A DNA stretch of 64,000 nucleotides from a virus. The DNA lies in IMG/VR virus record IMGVR_UViG_3300049914_000251, positions 1-64,000 of that record; one strand, 5' to 3'. The position numbers and the translations under genes are program-made. A model generated the notes under the pieces. That model had not been told where the DNA came from and did no database searches. It saw nothing but the letters and a program-made list of their open reading frames with translations. Below, one piece after another: positions 34,640-42,574 of this stretch; positions within the stretch are counted from its first letter, which is position 1; each line of letters opens with the position of its first letter.

Positions 34640-34906
34640 TTATTCCTTTTTCCCGCTATCCTCTCCAAACGCCTTTAATATCTCATCCGGAATTGCTATG
34701 TGCTTACAGTAAGTGTCCCTGAAATTATCCATTATCTGCGTAAAGATGTTGAACGTGTCTAGATCTAGAAAATCTACTCCTACAGCATTCCTTTCTAACG
34801 ACATGCCAGGCGCTCTAGCTACACGCAGATGTATATGACCGTGCTCACACCGCCAGATTTTAAACTGGCTGGTTTGCATCATAGGACCTTCACCACACTC
34901 AGCCAT
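34640..34906 (-). CDS. Small hypothetical protein
   Basis: 88 residues with AAGGAGG. Mixed alpha/beta with CEHGHIHLRV near the N-terminus, which could be metal-binding, and an acidic tail. It overlaps the sigma-factor stop by 1 nt. Confidence 0.62.
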   Translation of the reverse strand: MAECGEGPMMQTSQFKIWRCEHGHIHLRVARAPGMSLERNAVGVDFLDLDTFNIFTQIMDNFRDTYCKHIAIPDEILKAFGEDSGKKE

Positions 34907-35667
34907 TAAACCTCCTTACCGGATAACTTCTTATTTCTTGTCAGTGACTTTAACAAAACACAGCGTAATCTCCAGTTGGCATGATGTAATGTCTTAGCCG
35001 ACCCCACAAACCCGCCATCAAACCAAACCATATAGGATGAACCGTCAAACTCCACGCCTGTCTTGCCTTTATGAACTATTGCCCATTCCAGTATAGCCCT
35101 CTTCTCAGACAATTCACGTATCCAAAAAGATATTTTTCTCTTGGAAACTCCAAACTGATCTGCAAGTTCCGCCTTATCGATGTTATCTCTTATAGAAAGC
35201 TGCTTTGTAATAGCCATGAACAGCTCTGCCAACTTTCTATCACCAGCCGCCGAGGACAACTTATCATAAATATCCTTAACGTCCTGACTGCACTCCCAAG
35301 TCTCTACCTCATTGTTAGGATCCGGATAATCCAGCTCTACCTCACCATCTGCGGAATCGATAGTCATAGGCAGCTCTCGAAATGCTATCTTACGTCTCCT
35401 CTTTGTTATATTCCATAAACGAGTCCTTACAAAACGCCATACATATGTAGAAGGTGCTCCTTTTGCCGGATCATAGGCTTTCAAATAACCACCATCCACG
35501 TTAAGCAATCCGTCCCGGCCTTTTCCACTTATAAACTCAAGCATCATGTCCTGCACTATATCATCAACATCGCACTCTTTAAAACAGCCCGCTCCCCTGA
35601 CAGCCGTACGAAACTTAGGCGCCCACTCAGTATAAAAATCCTCATAATTAGATGGCATTTCCTTCAT
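34906..35667 (-). CDS. RNA polymerase sigma-like factor
   Basis: 253 residues. Region 2 is visible near 25-110: CDVDDIVQDMMLEFI then YDPAKGAPSTYVWRFVRTRLWNITKRRR in outline, which is the -10 recognition and core-binding helix of ECF-type sigma factors. A helix-turn-helix near 165-190 (DKAELADQFGVSKRKISFWIREL) stands for region 4. The last 60 residues are an extra domain. It probably directs host RNA polymerase to a phage promoter class. Confidence 0.78.
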   Translation of the reverse strand: MKEMPSNYEDFYTEWAPKFRTAVRGAGCFKECDVDDIVQDMMLEFISGKGRDGLLNVDGGYLKAYDPAKGAPSTYVWRFVRTRLWNITKRRRKIAFRELPMTIDSADGEVELDYPDPNNEVETWECSQDVKDIYDKLSSAAGDRKLAELFMAITKQLSIRDNIDKAELADQFGVSKRKISFWIRELSEKRAILEWAIVHKGKTGVEFDGSSYMVWFDGGFVGSAKTLHHANWRLRCVLLKSLTRNKKLSGKEV

Positions 35668-35712
35668 TTACATTAACCTCACCAAAATCTTTTTCATCAT
35701 CCCCTAAATAAA

Positions 35713-35991
35713 TTAAACTCGTTCAAATACGTGAAATATCAAAGACCCGCCCATTAACATAACAGTTCCTATAAAGCGAGCGCCGTCTAAATCCCCATCC
35801 TCTATAGAATGGCCGGTCCCTTTGATTACGAATATGCGCTTCTCTGTGTTACAATGACTACCCGTATTAACCAATGCCCACATAAAAACAAACTCTCGCT
35901 GATTTCCTACCGATAAAACCTTAGCGCCAATAGGTAATTCTATGGTTTGCTCATCGGTAACTTCTAATTGATATTTAAAGATGCTTTCCAC
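35713..35991 (-). CDS. DUF7352-like phage protein
   Basis: 92 residues from GTG with AAGGAGAG. The start FKYQLEVTDEQTIELPIGAK in outline and the later FIGTVMLMGGSLIFHVF match a small beta-sandwich-like family common in phages and named DUF7352. No function is established. Confidence 0.75.
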   Translation of the reverse strand: MESIFKYQLEVTDEQTIELPIGAKVLSVGNQREFVFMWALVNTGSHCNTEKRIFVIKGTGHSIEDGDLDGARFIGTVMLMGGSLIFHVFERV

Positions 35992-36044
35992 TTGCTCTCC
36001 TTTCTATACTCCCCGCAGTGGCAAAGTAGATAATCCTGTCAAAC

Positions 36045-36317
36045 TCATTTCACGCTCCCACCCCAAGAACTGAGAAAATCCTGGCTATACTTTACTCTAC
36101 GTCCTTTAGGCCGCTTCGGAATAGTACCAGGAGGTAAATGTCTTAATGCACAGCGCTCCCCGAGAATGACCCGCTCTCCGGTAACAATATCCTCAAACAA
36201 CAAACCTTTCATACTTTCTCCACCACACAGGCAAGTAAAACTGCCTTTATAATTATCTATGTATTTCAATGTCCTGCCTTCGAGAGCCTTCTTGATATTT
36301 TCCGCCCGATGATTCAA
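36045..36317 (-). CDS. Small hypothetical protein with Cys motif
   Basis: 90 residues from TTG with GGAGGAAGG. A CLCGG then ERCALRHLPPG pattern may form a metal site. The start overlaps the upstream stop. No family recognised. The 53 nt downstream before the next gene hold nothing clear. Confidence 0.58.
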   Translation of the reverse strand: MNHRAENIKKALEGRTLKYIDNYKGSFTCLCGGESMKGLLFEDIVTGERVILGERCALRHLPPGTIPKRPKGRRVKYSQDFLSSWGGSVK

Positions 36318-36649
36318 CCTTCCTCCTCCGGCAAAGGCGTTCCTGTTAATTTCATCGCCTCGACAGTCGCTTCATTAGCTTCCAATACACAGATCAGCTT
36401 TTTATTCAGGTCATCTATGTCCGCCCTGATCTTAATAGACCTCTCTCTTATCATCCGGGATTCATTAATAAAACTCATTAACTGATTAAGATGCTCGGAA
36501 CTAATATCCTCAGGCGGAGTTTTTAAAAGAACCTCACCATATTTTATAACCCTGTCCAACTCCCTCACCGTTACGAACCACGCAGACGATAACAGCTCCA
36601 TCTTGCTTACCATTTCAGCTACTTGAGATTTATATTCCGGAAGTATCAT
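36314..36649 (-). CDS. Hypothetical helical protein
   Basis: 111 residues with AAGGAAG. Long helices with heptad-like spacing; no motif. Overlaps the downstream gene start by 4 nt. Confidence 0.62.
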   Translation of the reverse strand: MILPEYKSQVAEMVSKMELLSSAWFVTVRELDRVIKYGEVLLKTPPEDISSEHLNQLMSFINESRMIRERSIKIRADIDDLNKKLICVLEANEATVEAMKLTGTPLPEEEG

Positions 36650-36657
36650 TCTCTTCC

Positions 36658-37008
36658 TTACAGCTCGACATTAAATAAACGTAACTGACCTTTATATGGA
36701 ATGGGCTTATCGTACAGCTTCGCATTAGCAAGCACGAAACCATACTTACCAAAGAACCACTTACTATCGGAGGAAGTGACACAATCCACTATGTCCACTT
36801 CGCCGATCAGATAGCCGTGAATGAAATTTCCCGGAGCCGGTACATCAATACCATGCTGAACTAGCCACCTGTAATGTTCGATATTGAAACCTTGGGACGC
36901 ATGGATGATAATTCTTCCCCTGAACTTCGCAGGCCAGTTCCTATTCTCTATATCCTTACCATTAAAGATCGCCCACGCCATCGGTTGAGTAAGACTAAGC
37001 GCCTTCAT
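36658..37008 (-). CDS. ASCH-domain protein
   Basis: 116 residues. MKALSLTQPMAWAIFNG then DIENRNWPAKFRGRIIIHAS in outline is the ASCH signature (QPxAxxIxxGxKxxExRxW then RGxxxIHAS). ASCH folds bind RNA or modified nucleosides. It overlaps the RNA ligase gene by 14 nt, which suggests a joint RNA role. Confidence 0.85.
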   Translation of the reverse strand: MKALSLTQPMAWAIFNGKDIENRNWPAKFRGRIIIHASQGFNIEHYRWLVQHGIDVPAPGNFIHGYLIGEVDIVDCVTSSDSKWFFGKYGFVLANAKLYDKPIPYKGQLRLFNVEL

Positions 37009-37933
37009 GACCTGCCCTCTCTCTTAAATCCTGGGCCACCCTCTGTTTGACCAGATCAGCCGTCTTTGCCCCTACAAACTTCTGTACTTCCGGACTCCAT
37101 TCAAAACCCACGCCCTCTTTCTTCACATCATCGAACATACCGTTTATAATCTCCCGCATATTAACAAGATCGGCCTTCACGTTCAACTTATCCAGTACAT
37201 GTGTCAGCCTCATAGGAGAGACCCATTGCTCTGCAATAGCCTTAGCAGAAGCATACGCTTCCCTCTTTGCCGGATCTACACTAACCTCTTTATTAGTCTC
37301 CCGGAACTCAGCTCTCTTATGCTTAACAATAATCCGAGCACCATTATTCTTTCGCAGTTCGATCATTGGATGCAGCACCACGCCTTCACGCATCTTACAA
37401 GGGCCCATACCATTGCGCACAGCCTGAACCGAATCCAACAAACACTCTGTTTCGATTGCTTCTAACGTTGCCGGAATCTTTCTGTAATGAACGAACTCAA
37501 ATCCCATCTTCAAGGCCACAGCTTCAGCCGCGGGCACCGCGAGCCAACACTCTCCTACCTTGACCTCGAACACTATGAATCGAAGCTTCGACCCATAAGT
37601 ATTTCCCATCTTCTGACATTTACCTCCGTAAGCCTCACCATACAGCGTAACTTCGGTGTCGCCGAACTCTGCCATGAACTTGTCAAAAAGCTCTTCTTCA
37701 TTAAACAAAGCCAGAAAATCTTCACGACTAACACCGCCTTCAAAGAACTGTACGCCATGCATAGGCGGCAGCGTAACAAAACTCATAGTATTAGGCACCA
37801 TCGGAATCACAGGACGCACCTTCCACGATATATGGGCAGACGTACCATGTATCTTCTCGGTTGCCCAGACCTCTTTGAACAGGTCTATAATGGTAGTATC
37901 CTTATAAAGATTAACAATATCCATGTACGACAT
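36995..37933 (-). CDS. RNA ligase, Rnl2-like
   Basis: 312 residues. Nucleotidyltransferase motifs in order: I, EKIHGT with Lys27; III, YGEAYGG; IIIa, FIVFEV; IV, REGVVLHP; V, IIVKHKRAEFRE. This order fits T4 Rnl2/RNA-editing-type ligases that seal RNA nicks. In phages such ligases can repair tRNAs cut by host anticodon nucleases; the large tRNA set here makes that plausible. No polynucleotide kinase is seen in this window. Confidence 0.87.
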   Translation of the reverse strand: MSYMDIVNLYKDTTIIDLFKEVWATEKIHGTSAHISWKVRPVIPMVPNTMSFVTLPPMHGVQFFEGGVSREDFLALFNEEELFDKFMAEFGDTEVTLYGEAYGGKCQKMGNTYGSKLRFIVFEVKVGECWLAVPAAEAVALKMGFEFVHYRKIPATLEAIETECLLDSVQAVRNGMGPCKMREGVVLHPMIELRKNNGARIIVKHKRAEFRETNKEVSVDPAKREAYASAKAIAEQWVSPMRLTHVLDKLNVKADLVNMREIINGMFDDVKKEGVGFEWSPEVQKFVGAKTADLVKQRVAQDLRERAGHEGA

Positions 37934-37934
37934 T

Positions 37935-38150
37935 TTAATTATCCTTCTTGAAGACCTTAAAGAACGAAAGACTGTCCCTAAAATTGGGATCGAACAGGTA
38001 CTCGATGCTGTAACCGGGCCACATATACCACCCTGTTGACTTCAATACACCTATGACTTCATCACGATACCCCATCACCAACTGCAAACCGCCTGCTGGC
38101 ATCTCTTGTGTCCATTTGCGAAAAATAATCTTACCTGTTATCTCGATCAT
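37935..38150 (-). CDS. Small hypothetical protein
   Basis: 71 residues with GGGGGAAGG. Beta-rich with WTQEMPAGG and GWYMWPGYSIEYLF; may be a small barrel. It abuts the RNA ligase gene by 1 nt. Confidence 0.62.
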   Translation of the reverse strand: MIEITGKIIFRKWTQEMPAGGLQLVMGYRDEVIGVLKSTGWYMWPGYSIEYLFDPNFRDSLSFFKVFKKDN

Positions 38151-38160
38151 GCCTTCCCCC

Positions 38161-38916
38161 TTACTTTTTCATTAACGTAGAAGCCACTACGATTGCCGTC
38201 AGCCTTTGATTTCCCCCGGTTGCAAGTATCTCCAACGCAGCTACAAGCTTACGATTATACCCGCCACCCACCAAAATTTGCTTCAACTCGGTCTCTAATA
38301 TCTCGTTATCGACGTCCTGCCACTTAGAAATCACCCTAAACACCAGCTCCCAGTCCCTGTCCTCTACAGCCTTAATAAATGATTGTACGGCTGCGTTAGA
38401 TTGCTCTTTTGCATACAACCTCAACGCTTCACCCGGAGAACCTACATGACAATACCTTTCAGCCACTGGCCTGGACATCCCCCGCAGCATCAGCACTTCG
38501 GTAACTTCTTCCTGTGACAATGACAAAAACCTTACCCGCTTACATCGAGATACTATTGTTTCGGGTAAGGCTACAGACGACACCAGGATAATAATCACGT
38601 TATTTGGCGGTTCCTCTAACAGCTTCAACATAGCGTTAGGTGCCTCTGGAGTATGCCTGTCCATGTCCACTATCAAAACCTTAGAACCGCTGCCAAACGG
38701 TCTTATACTTGCTACGTCTATCAGATGCCTCGCTGCCTCTACGCTTAATACGTCCTTGAACACAAAAACATCTACAGGATCCGCCACCATCAAAGCCGCT
38801 TTCTCAGCAGCCACAGACTTACCGACTCCTGCAGGCCCGTCTAATAAAATCACGCGAGCCGTAGAAACCATGTTGTCCAATGTCTCGCACGCTGAACAGT
38901 TACCTATAACTTTCAC
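38161..38916 (-). CDS. Clamp-loader AAA+ ATPase (HolB/DnaX-like)
   Basis: 251 residues from GTG. Walker A GPAGVGKS (27-34), sensor strand VLIVDMD, the conserved LKLLEEPP segment and SRCKRVRF all match delta-prime or gamma/tau subunits. Unlike delta-prime it keeps a full P-loop, so it may be the active ATPase. It lacks the tau C-terminal extension. With 33098-34024 and the clamp it should make a minimal loader. A phage-type promoter lies just upstream. Confidence 0.85.
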   Translation of the reverse strand: MKVIGNCSACETLDNMVSTARVILLDGPAGVGKSVAAEKAALMVADPVDVFVFKDVLSVEAARHLIDVASIRPFGSGSKVLIVDMDRHTPEAPNAMLKLLEEPPNNVIIILVSSVALPETIVSRCKRVRFLSLSQEEVTEVLMLRGMSRPVAERYCHVGSPGEALRLYAKEQSNAAVQSFIKAVEDRDWELVFRVISKWQDVDNEILETELKQILVGGGYNRKLVAALEILATGGNQRLTAIVVASTLMKK

Positions 38917-38924
38917 TACCTATT

Positions 38925-38954
38925 ATCCTACCATACTTCCTTGTTTCTTGTCAA
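38925..38954 (-). promoter_or_regulatory. Phage-type sigma70 promoter before clamp-loader gene
   Basis: Minus strand: TTGACA at 38949-38954 and TAGGAT at 38925-38930 with 18 nt between. The spacer has CAAGG and TATGG just before the -10, as in the sister promoters at 45151, 51435 and 53285. Transcription would start about at the GTG codon, leaving almost no leader. Confidence 0.6.
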
Positions 38955-38985
38955 GAATAGAAGTTTACGAAGACCTATACCAAAT

Positions 38986-39420
38986 TTATTTCGGTCCCTT
39001 GTCTATGATTAATATGCCGTCCAGGTGGTCAACTTCATGCTGCACTATCCGGGCTTCCAAACCCTCCAATGAATATTCCGCCGGACCTCCCGGATTTAAT
39101 ACCTTCACAATAACGCACCAGCTACGAACTACCTTAACCTTGACACCAGGCAAACTCTCACAACCTTCCTGAAATTCCACTATTATATCCGAACGATACG
39201 TGATCTCTGGATTGATCAATACCCTAAGAACATGATTCACAGGTACACAAATCACCCGGATATTGAACCCGAGCTGATTGGCTGCTAAACCGGCACATTT
39301 CTTATCCGCACACATATAATTCAGCAACGCCCTGGCTACCGGGTTCACATCAACTTCCGCCGTTACTGGCTTGCACGCCTTCCGAAGCTTGGCTATGTTC
39401 GTCACTACCTTGATTTGCAT
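38986..39420 (-). CDS. def: Peptide deformylase
   Basis: 144 residues with AGGAAGG. Motif 1 GLAANQ (44-49), motif 2 EGCES (85-89; the family norm is EGCLS) and motif 3 HEVDH (128-132) give the complete Cys-His-His metal site. It removes the N-formyl group from new proteins. Like other phage deformylases it is short and lacks the C-terminal helix. Together with bS21 and tRNAs it points to modified translation in infected cells. Confidence 0.92.
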   Translation of the reverse strand: MQIKVVTNIAKLRKACKPVTAEVDVNPVARALLNYMCADKKCAGLAANQLGFNIRVICVPVNHVLRVLINPEITYRSDIIVEFQEGCESLPGVKVKVVRSWCVIVKVLNPGGPAEYSLEGLEARIVQHEVDHLDGILIIDKGPK

Positions 39421-39568
39421 CTAATACCTTCCTTTGTTCCTTGAACTCTGACTTAGACCTGCGCTTGGCATTCTTGACCCGTGTCCTGCGCATTACCTGA
39501 TTCTTCAACTTGCTGCCCGTTACTGCTCCCGGGCTGTTTTTCCTCTTCTTTTCTTCCTTCTCGGCCAT
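39350..39568 (-). CDS. Small basic protein
   Basis: 72 residues with GGGGAG upstream. Very Lys/Arg-rich (RRTRVKNAKRRSKSEF) with a Ser/Gln-rich end. It overlaps the deformylase by 71 nt and the zinc-ribbon gene upstream by 116 nt. It may bind nucleic acid. Heavy overlaps lower confidence. Confidence 0.45.
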   Translation of the reverse strand: MAEKEEKKRKNSPGAVTGSKLKNQVMRRTRVKNAKRRSKSEFKEQRKVLDANQGSDEHSQASEGVQASNGGS

Positions 39569-39743
39569 CAGCTTCTCCCCCCTTCACTAATTGCGGTATT
39601 GGAAACTTGGTCCCATCCAAAAAACAAACCCAGCATCCCTCACCACCAGAATAATATGTTTTGCTTTGATGACATTCAGGACATTCCAACGCCGGACCTA
39701 TGGTTTTAGCTTTCTTATCTATCAAACGCTCGACCTTCTCCAT
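39453..39743 (-). CDS. Zinc-ribbon protein with charged tail
   Basis: 96 residues with AGGAG. ECPECHQSKTYYSGGEGCWVC in outline (about 20-41) is a clear ribbon; the second half is a disordered Glu/Gln/Gly tail that coincides with the overlapping basic gene. Only the first half looks constrained. Confidence 0.55.
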   Translation of the reverse strand: MEKVERLIDKKAKTIGPALECPECHQSKTYYSGGEGCWVCFLDGTKFPIPQLVKGGEADGREGRKEEEKQPGSSNGQQVEESGNAQDTGQECQAQV

Positions 39744-39751
39744 TTTTCTCC

Positions 39752-39840
39752 TGGTGGGCAGGATAGGATTTGAACCTATTCAGGCCTTTCGACCGCCAGA
39801 TTTACAGTCTGGTGCGACTCCCCGTCTTCGCCGCCTACCC
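39752..39840 (-). tRNA. tRNA-Tyr (GTA)
   Basis: Class II tRNA: acceptor GGGTAGG/CCTGCCC, anticodon arm CCAGA-CTGTAAA-TCTGG, long variable arm, T arm ATAGG/CCTAT, discriminator A, encoded CCA. Confidence 0.95.
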
Positions 39841-39949
39841 ATAAATCAAATACTCCCAGCACTTCATTGGTCATATCATCAAGCTTAACAATTTTTCCAA
39901 TGTAAAGATTTGCCAGCTCTATCTCTTTATCGTTGTACGTTATTGACAT
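39776..39949 (-). CDS. Small hypothetical protein running into tRNA-Tyr
   Basis: From MSITYNDKEI the frame gives about 57 residues. The first 37 look like a small beta protein (LANLYIGKIVKLDD, VLGVFDLW); the rest is translated from tRNA-Tyr, with a stop inside it. Ribosome site is weak. Either the gene really ends in the tRNA or it is a remnant. Confidence 0.4.
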   Translation of the reverse strand: MSITYNDKEIELANLYIGKIVKLDDMTNEVLGVFDLWVGGEDGESHQTVNLAVERPE

Positions 39950-40026
39950 ACGATCTCTAATCCAGCCCCTTCCACCAGACCGTACCCCCAAACACCTTTT
40001 TGCATCTTATCCCTCTTCGACAGACT

Positions 40027-40221
40027 TTACTTTTCCAATTTTAGCCCCTCGCGCAAACCCATCAAAAATGTGCCCATTCCATATGTGAACAGCCACTCTC
40101 CGAACTCTTTACCGGCCTGTTCATACGTCTCCAAAGGAGACGACACTACGGCTTTGATGCTAACCCCTGACCCTTTCAAACCACGCTCAACCCATACGGG
40201 TATCACGAACTGCTTCTTCAT
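40027..40221 (-). CDS. Small hypothetical protein
   Basis: 64 residues from MKKQFVI with AGGAGG. A beta strand pair followed by a helix (TYEQAGKEFGEWLFTYG). No family recognised. Confidence 0.6.
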   Translation of the reverse strand: MKKQFVIPVWVERGLKGSGVSIKAVVSSPLETYEQAGKEFGEWLFTYGMGTFLMGLREGLKLEK

Positions 40222-40229
40222 TTTGCCTC

Positions 40230-40460
40230 CTAGCACACCCTAAAATCTTTATTAGGAATGAACCCGACCTCGATCAACCCCGCTGCTATATCAGCGATGT
40301 ACCGGTGCTCCACCACAACGCCATCTCCCTGCTTCTGATATGACTCATAATGAACACTCTCTTTTATCCAGACCTTAGCCCCATCACTGATTGGAGTCAA
40401 CACGAACACTGTCTGCAATCTTGCAGCTTTGAGAGCCATTCTCTGATGATTGCTACTCAT
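40230..40460 (-). CDS. Small hypothetical protein
   Basis: 76 residues from MSSNHQ with GGGAGGG. Alpha/beta, with VWIKESVHYESYQKQGDG and IADIAAGLIEVGFIP. No motif. Confidence 0.6.
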   Translation of the reverse strand: MSSNHQRMALKAARLQTVFVLTPISDGAKVWIKESVHYESYQKQGDGVVVEHRYIADIAAGLIEVGFIPNKDFRVC

Positions 40461-40461
40461 T

Positions 40462-40778
40462 TCACCCTCCCGTATTGTAATTACTCCTGTCATTTCGTAT
40501 CCTCCCTAACAATTTCGCCAGAACCCCTCTTACTTTCTTAGCCTTGTCCCGCAGTTCCTGCAGCTGCGCTAACCCAGATTTACACCCCAAACTGTTTCCG
40601 GTTATCTGTTCAAACCGCACCAGAAGATTTAACCTTGCATCAAGCCAGCTCTGCTTATAAGCGGTGAACCCCAGACCGTCCTCTAGCTCCTGTACTGTAA
40701 TATTTCTCTTTTTGGCTGTGTTCTGGATCCAAATCCCCAAATTACTGTCACCAGCAAATGCCCCGGCCTCGATGGGGG
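40462..40778 (-). CDS. Downstream frame of a frameshifted hypothetical gene
   Basis: The frame is open from about 40810 and gives natural-looking protein from PIEAGAFAGDSNLGIWIQNT onwards (about 105 residues, helical). It has no good start: only a TTG at 40740 without ribosome site. The upstream frame (40683-41159) turns unnatural at the same place. I therefore read the two as one gene joined by a -1 shift at a run of five C (plus-strand G run 40774-40778). Confidence 0.55.
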
Positions 40779-41159
40779 CAGCCCGTAATACATACAGATG
40801 GCCTCAAAGATACTGCCAGGGGTTTGATAGACCTCTAATAAGCTGTTAATGCCTCCAAGAGCCTTATCACCAGAAGCACCTGTATCTCTCAGCAGCTTAT
40901 CAAGATCCACTTGCTGTAAAGCCTTGCCATCATTACCTGTTATTGTCTGCTCCTCACTATCATAAATTGCGTTATAATTATCTTCCGCCTGCACGTTCAC
41001 CCCACCACAAATAGGACAGCGCAACTCAAAGGACTGCATCTCAACAGGCGCATCATTAACATCATAACCAGTAGTTAAAGTCACCGGTTGATGCCTAACC
41101 TGGTCCTCAGGTCCGTACCACAAACAATCCTGACAACTCATTTTCATTTTCATTTCCAT
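40683..41159 (-). CDS. Zinc-ribbon protein, upstream frame of the frameshifted gene
   Basis: Starts MEMKMKMSCQDCLW with GAAGG upstream. CQDC and a later CPICGG give a zinc ribbon (about 8-55), then an acidic helical part to TPGSIFEAICMYYGLP. After the C run its frame reads PSRPGHLLV and ends unnaturally. See the downstream frame at 40462-40778. Confidence 0.55.
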   Translation of the reverse strand: MEMKMKMSCQDCLWYGPEDQVRHQPVTLTTGYDVNDAPVEMQSFELRCPICGGVNVQAEDNYNAIYDSEEQTITGNDGKALQQVDLDKLLRDTGASGDKALGGINSLLEVYQTPGSIFEAICMYYGLPPSRPGHLLVTVIWGFGSRTQPKREILQYRS

Positions 41160-41181
41160 CACTTTACCTTCTTCCATTAAC

Positions 41182-41210
41182 AGGTTACCATAAAACTTGT
41201 ATCCAGTCAA
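41182..41210 (-). promoter_or_regulatory. Weak phage-type promoter candidate
   Basis: TTGACT (41205-41210), 17-nt spacer, TAACCT (41182-41187). The -10 is poor, but the spacer (GATACAAGTTTTATGG) closely follows that of the promoter at 51435-51463. It lies at the end of the CCA-adding gene, upstream of the frameshifted zinc-ribbon gene. Confidence 0.35.
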
Positions 41211-42559
41211 TCATGTAAAAAATCAAACTCCTCCCTAAGAATTCTCTCTGCAGTTTCCTTATCTTCCGGATCCAGCTTACCGTCCAGCACCAGGCCTAAA
41301 AGATAATCCTTCAACTCACCTATCCGCTTACCCGGCACCAGACCAAATCGTTCCATTATCTCATCCCCGGTCAGTGGAGATACTATCATTTCGGGATGCT
41401 CTGTTAAACACCCCTCCACCACCTTCTCCAATCTGGATACAAACTCCTGTCTTGGAGATGCACTAGAGTACAAATCGCAGCGTACCAGTGACAGCAACAT
41501 CCTGACGTAATCCGGACCTATCTTCCGAATCATCCTGCGAATTACGGCCCTCTTCAGGCTCTTTTCCTTCTCTAACAGAATAGGATACATGTGAAACTTT
41601 ATCAGCGTATAGACAGCTTCTATAGTATCTGTATCAAACCTAAGAGCCTGGAGCCGGTCCTTAGCCATCTCAGCCCCAACATCCTGATGCCCGTAAAAAT
41701 GAACGTCATTATCATCTTCCGTTCGAGTAACGGGCTTCGCTATATCATGAAGAAGACACGCTAACCTGAACTTAAGATTACTCTCCCCGAAATCAATCGC
41801 TACAGACCTCTCCAGCACATCCATAGTGTGTTGAAAAGCGTCCTTAATATGATGCCTCCCCTGATTTATGAGAAGCAATTGCTCTATTTCTGGGATAATA
41901 TACTGCATCAAACCAAATGCACAGAGATTCCGTACCCCGAAAGACGGATTGGGAGACTCCAGAATCTTTACCAGCTCATCATGTATTCTCTCCGATGAAA
42001 TGATCTCCAGCCTTTCCGGATGCTCCATCTTTATATCTTGAAAACCGAACCCCAGCTGAGAAGCAAACCTTATAGCTCGCATCATCCTAAGTGGATCCTC
42101 TTCGAACCTCTGTGTTCCGCCTACTAACCTGATGAGCCTTTCCTGAATATCCTGAATCCCACCGAAATAATCATAAATAGCTCCATTAATAGGCCTTCTA
42201 GCTATGGAGTTAATGGTAAAATCGCGCCTCCTCAAATCCTCCATAAGACTGTAACCGAACTCCACCTTGGGCTTTCTGGAGTCCTGTGGGTATATCTCAG
42301 CCCTGAAAGTGGTTATCTCCAACTTCAACCCTTCATGCATCAGACCTATGGTGCCGAACTCTTCCCCCACCGTATAGATATCCCCAAGATCATGAAGCAA
42401 CAGCTTTATCACTCCCGGGGTAGCGTCAGTACAGAAATCATAATCGCTAGGCTCCCGTCCCATAATGGAATCGCGCACAGAACCGCCTACCTCCAGGAAC
42501 TGATATCCGGAGCCTTCAAACCTCTCTGCTATTGTCCTGAACAGCTCTGTCTTAATCAT
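41207..42559 (-). CDS. cca: tRNA nucleotidyltransferase (CCA-adding enzyme)
   Basis: 450 residues with AAGGT. Class II features: GGSVRD (24-29), DYDF (39-42), EIxTFR, RRRDFTINSIA and EEDPLRMMRAIRFA, followed by an HD domain (CLLHDIAKP, YGHQDVGAE). It adds or repairs 3' CCA ends. That fits the tRNA arrays, where many genes lack encoded CCA. The HD part may supply phosphatase activity, as in E. coli. Confidence 0.93.
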   Translation of the reverse strand: MIKTELFRTIAERFEGSGYQFLEVGGSVRDSIMGREPSDYDFCTDATPGVIKLLLHDLGDIYTVGEEFGTIGLMHEGLKLEITTFRAEIYPQDSRKPKVEFGYSLMEDLRRRDFTINSIARRPINGAIYDYFGGIQDIQERLIRLVGGTQRFEEDPLRMMRAIRFASQLGFGFQDIKMEHPERLEIISSERIHDELVKILESPNPSFGVRNLCAFGLMQYIIPEIEQLLLINQGRHHIKDAFQHTMDVLERSVAIDFGESNLKFRLACLLHDIAKPVTRTEDDNDVHFYGHQDVGAEMAKDRLQALRFDTDTIEAVYTLIKFHMYPILLEKEKSLKRAVIRRMIRKIGPDYVRMLLSLVRCDLYSSASPRQEFVSRLEKVVEGCLTEHPEMIVSPLTGDEIMERFGLVPGKRIGELKDYLLGLVLDGKLDPEDKETAERILREEFDFLHD

Positions 42560-42574
42560 CTTACCTTAAAAACC

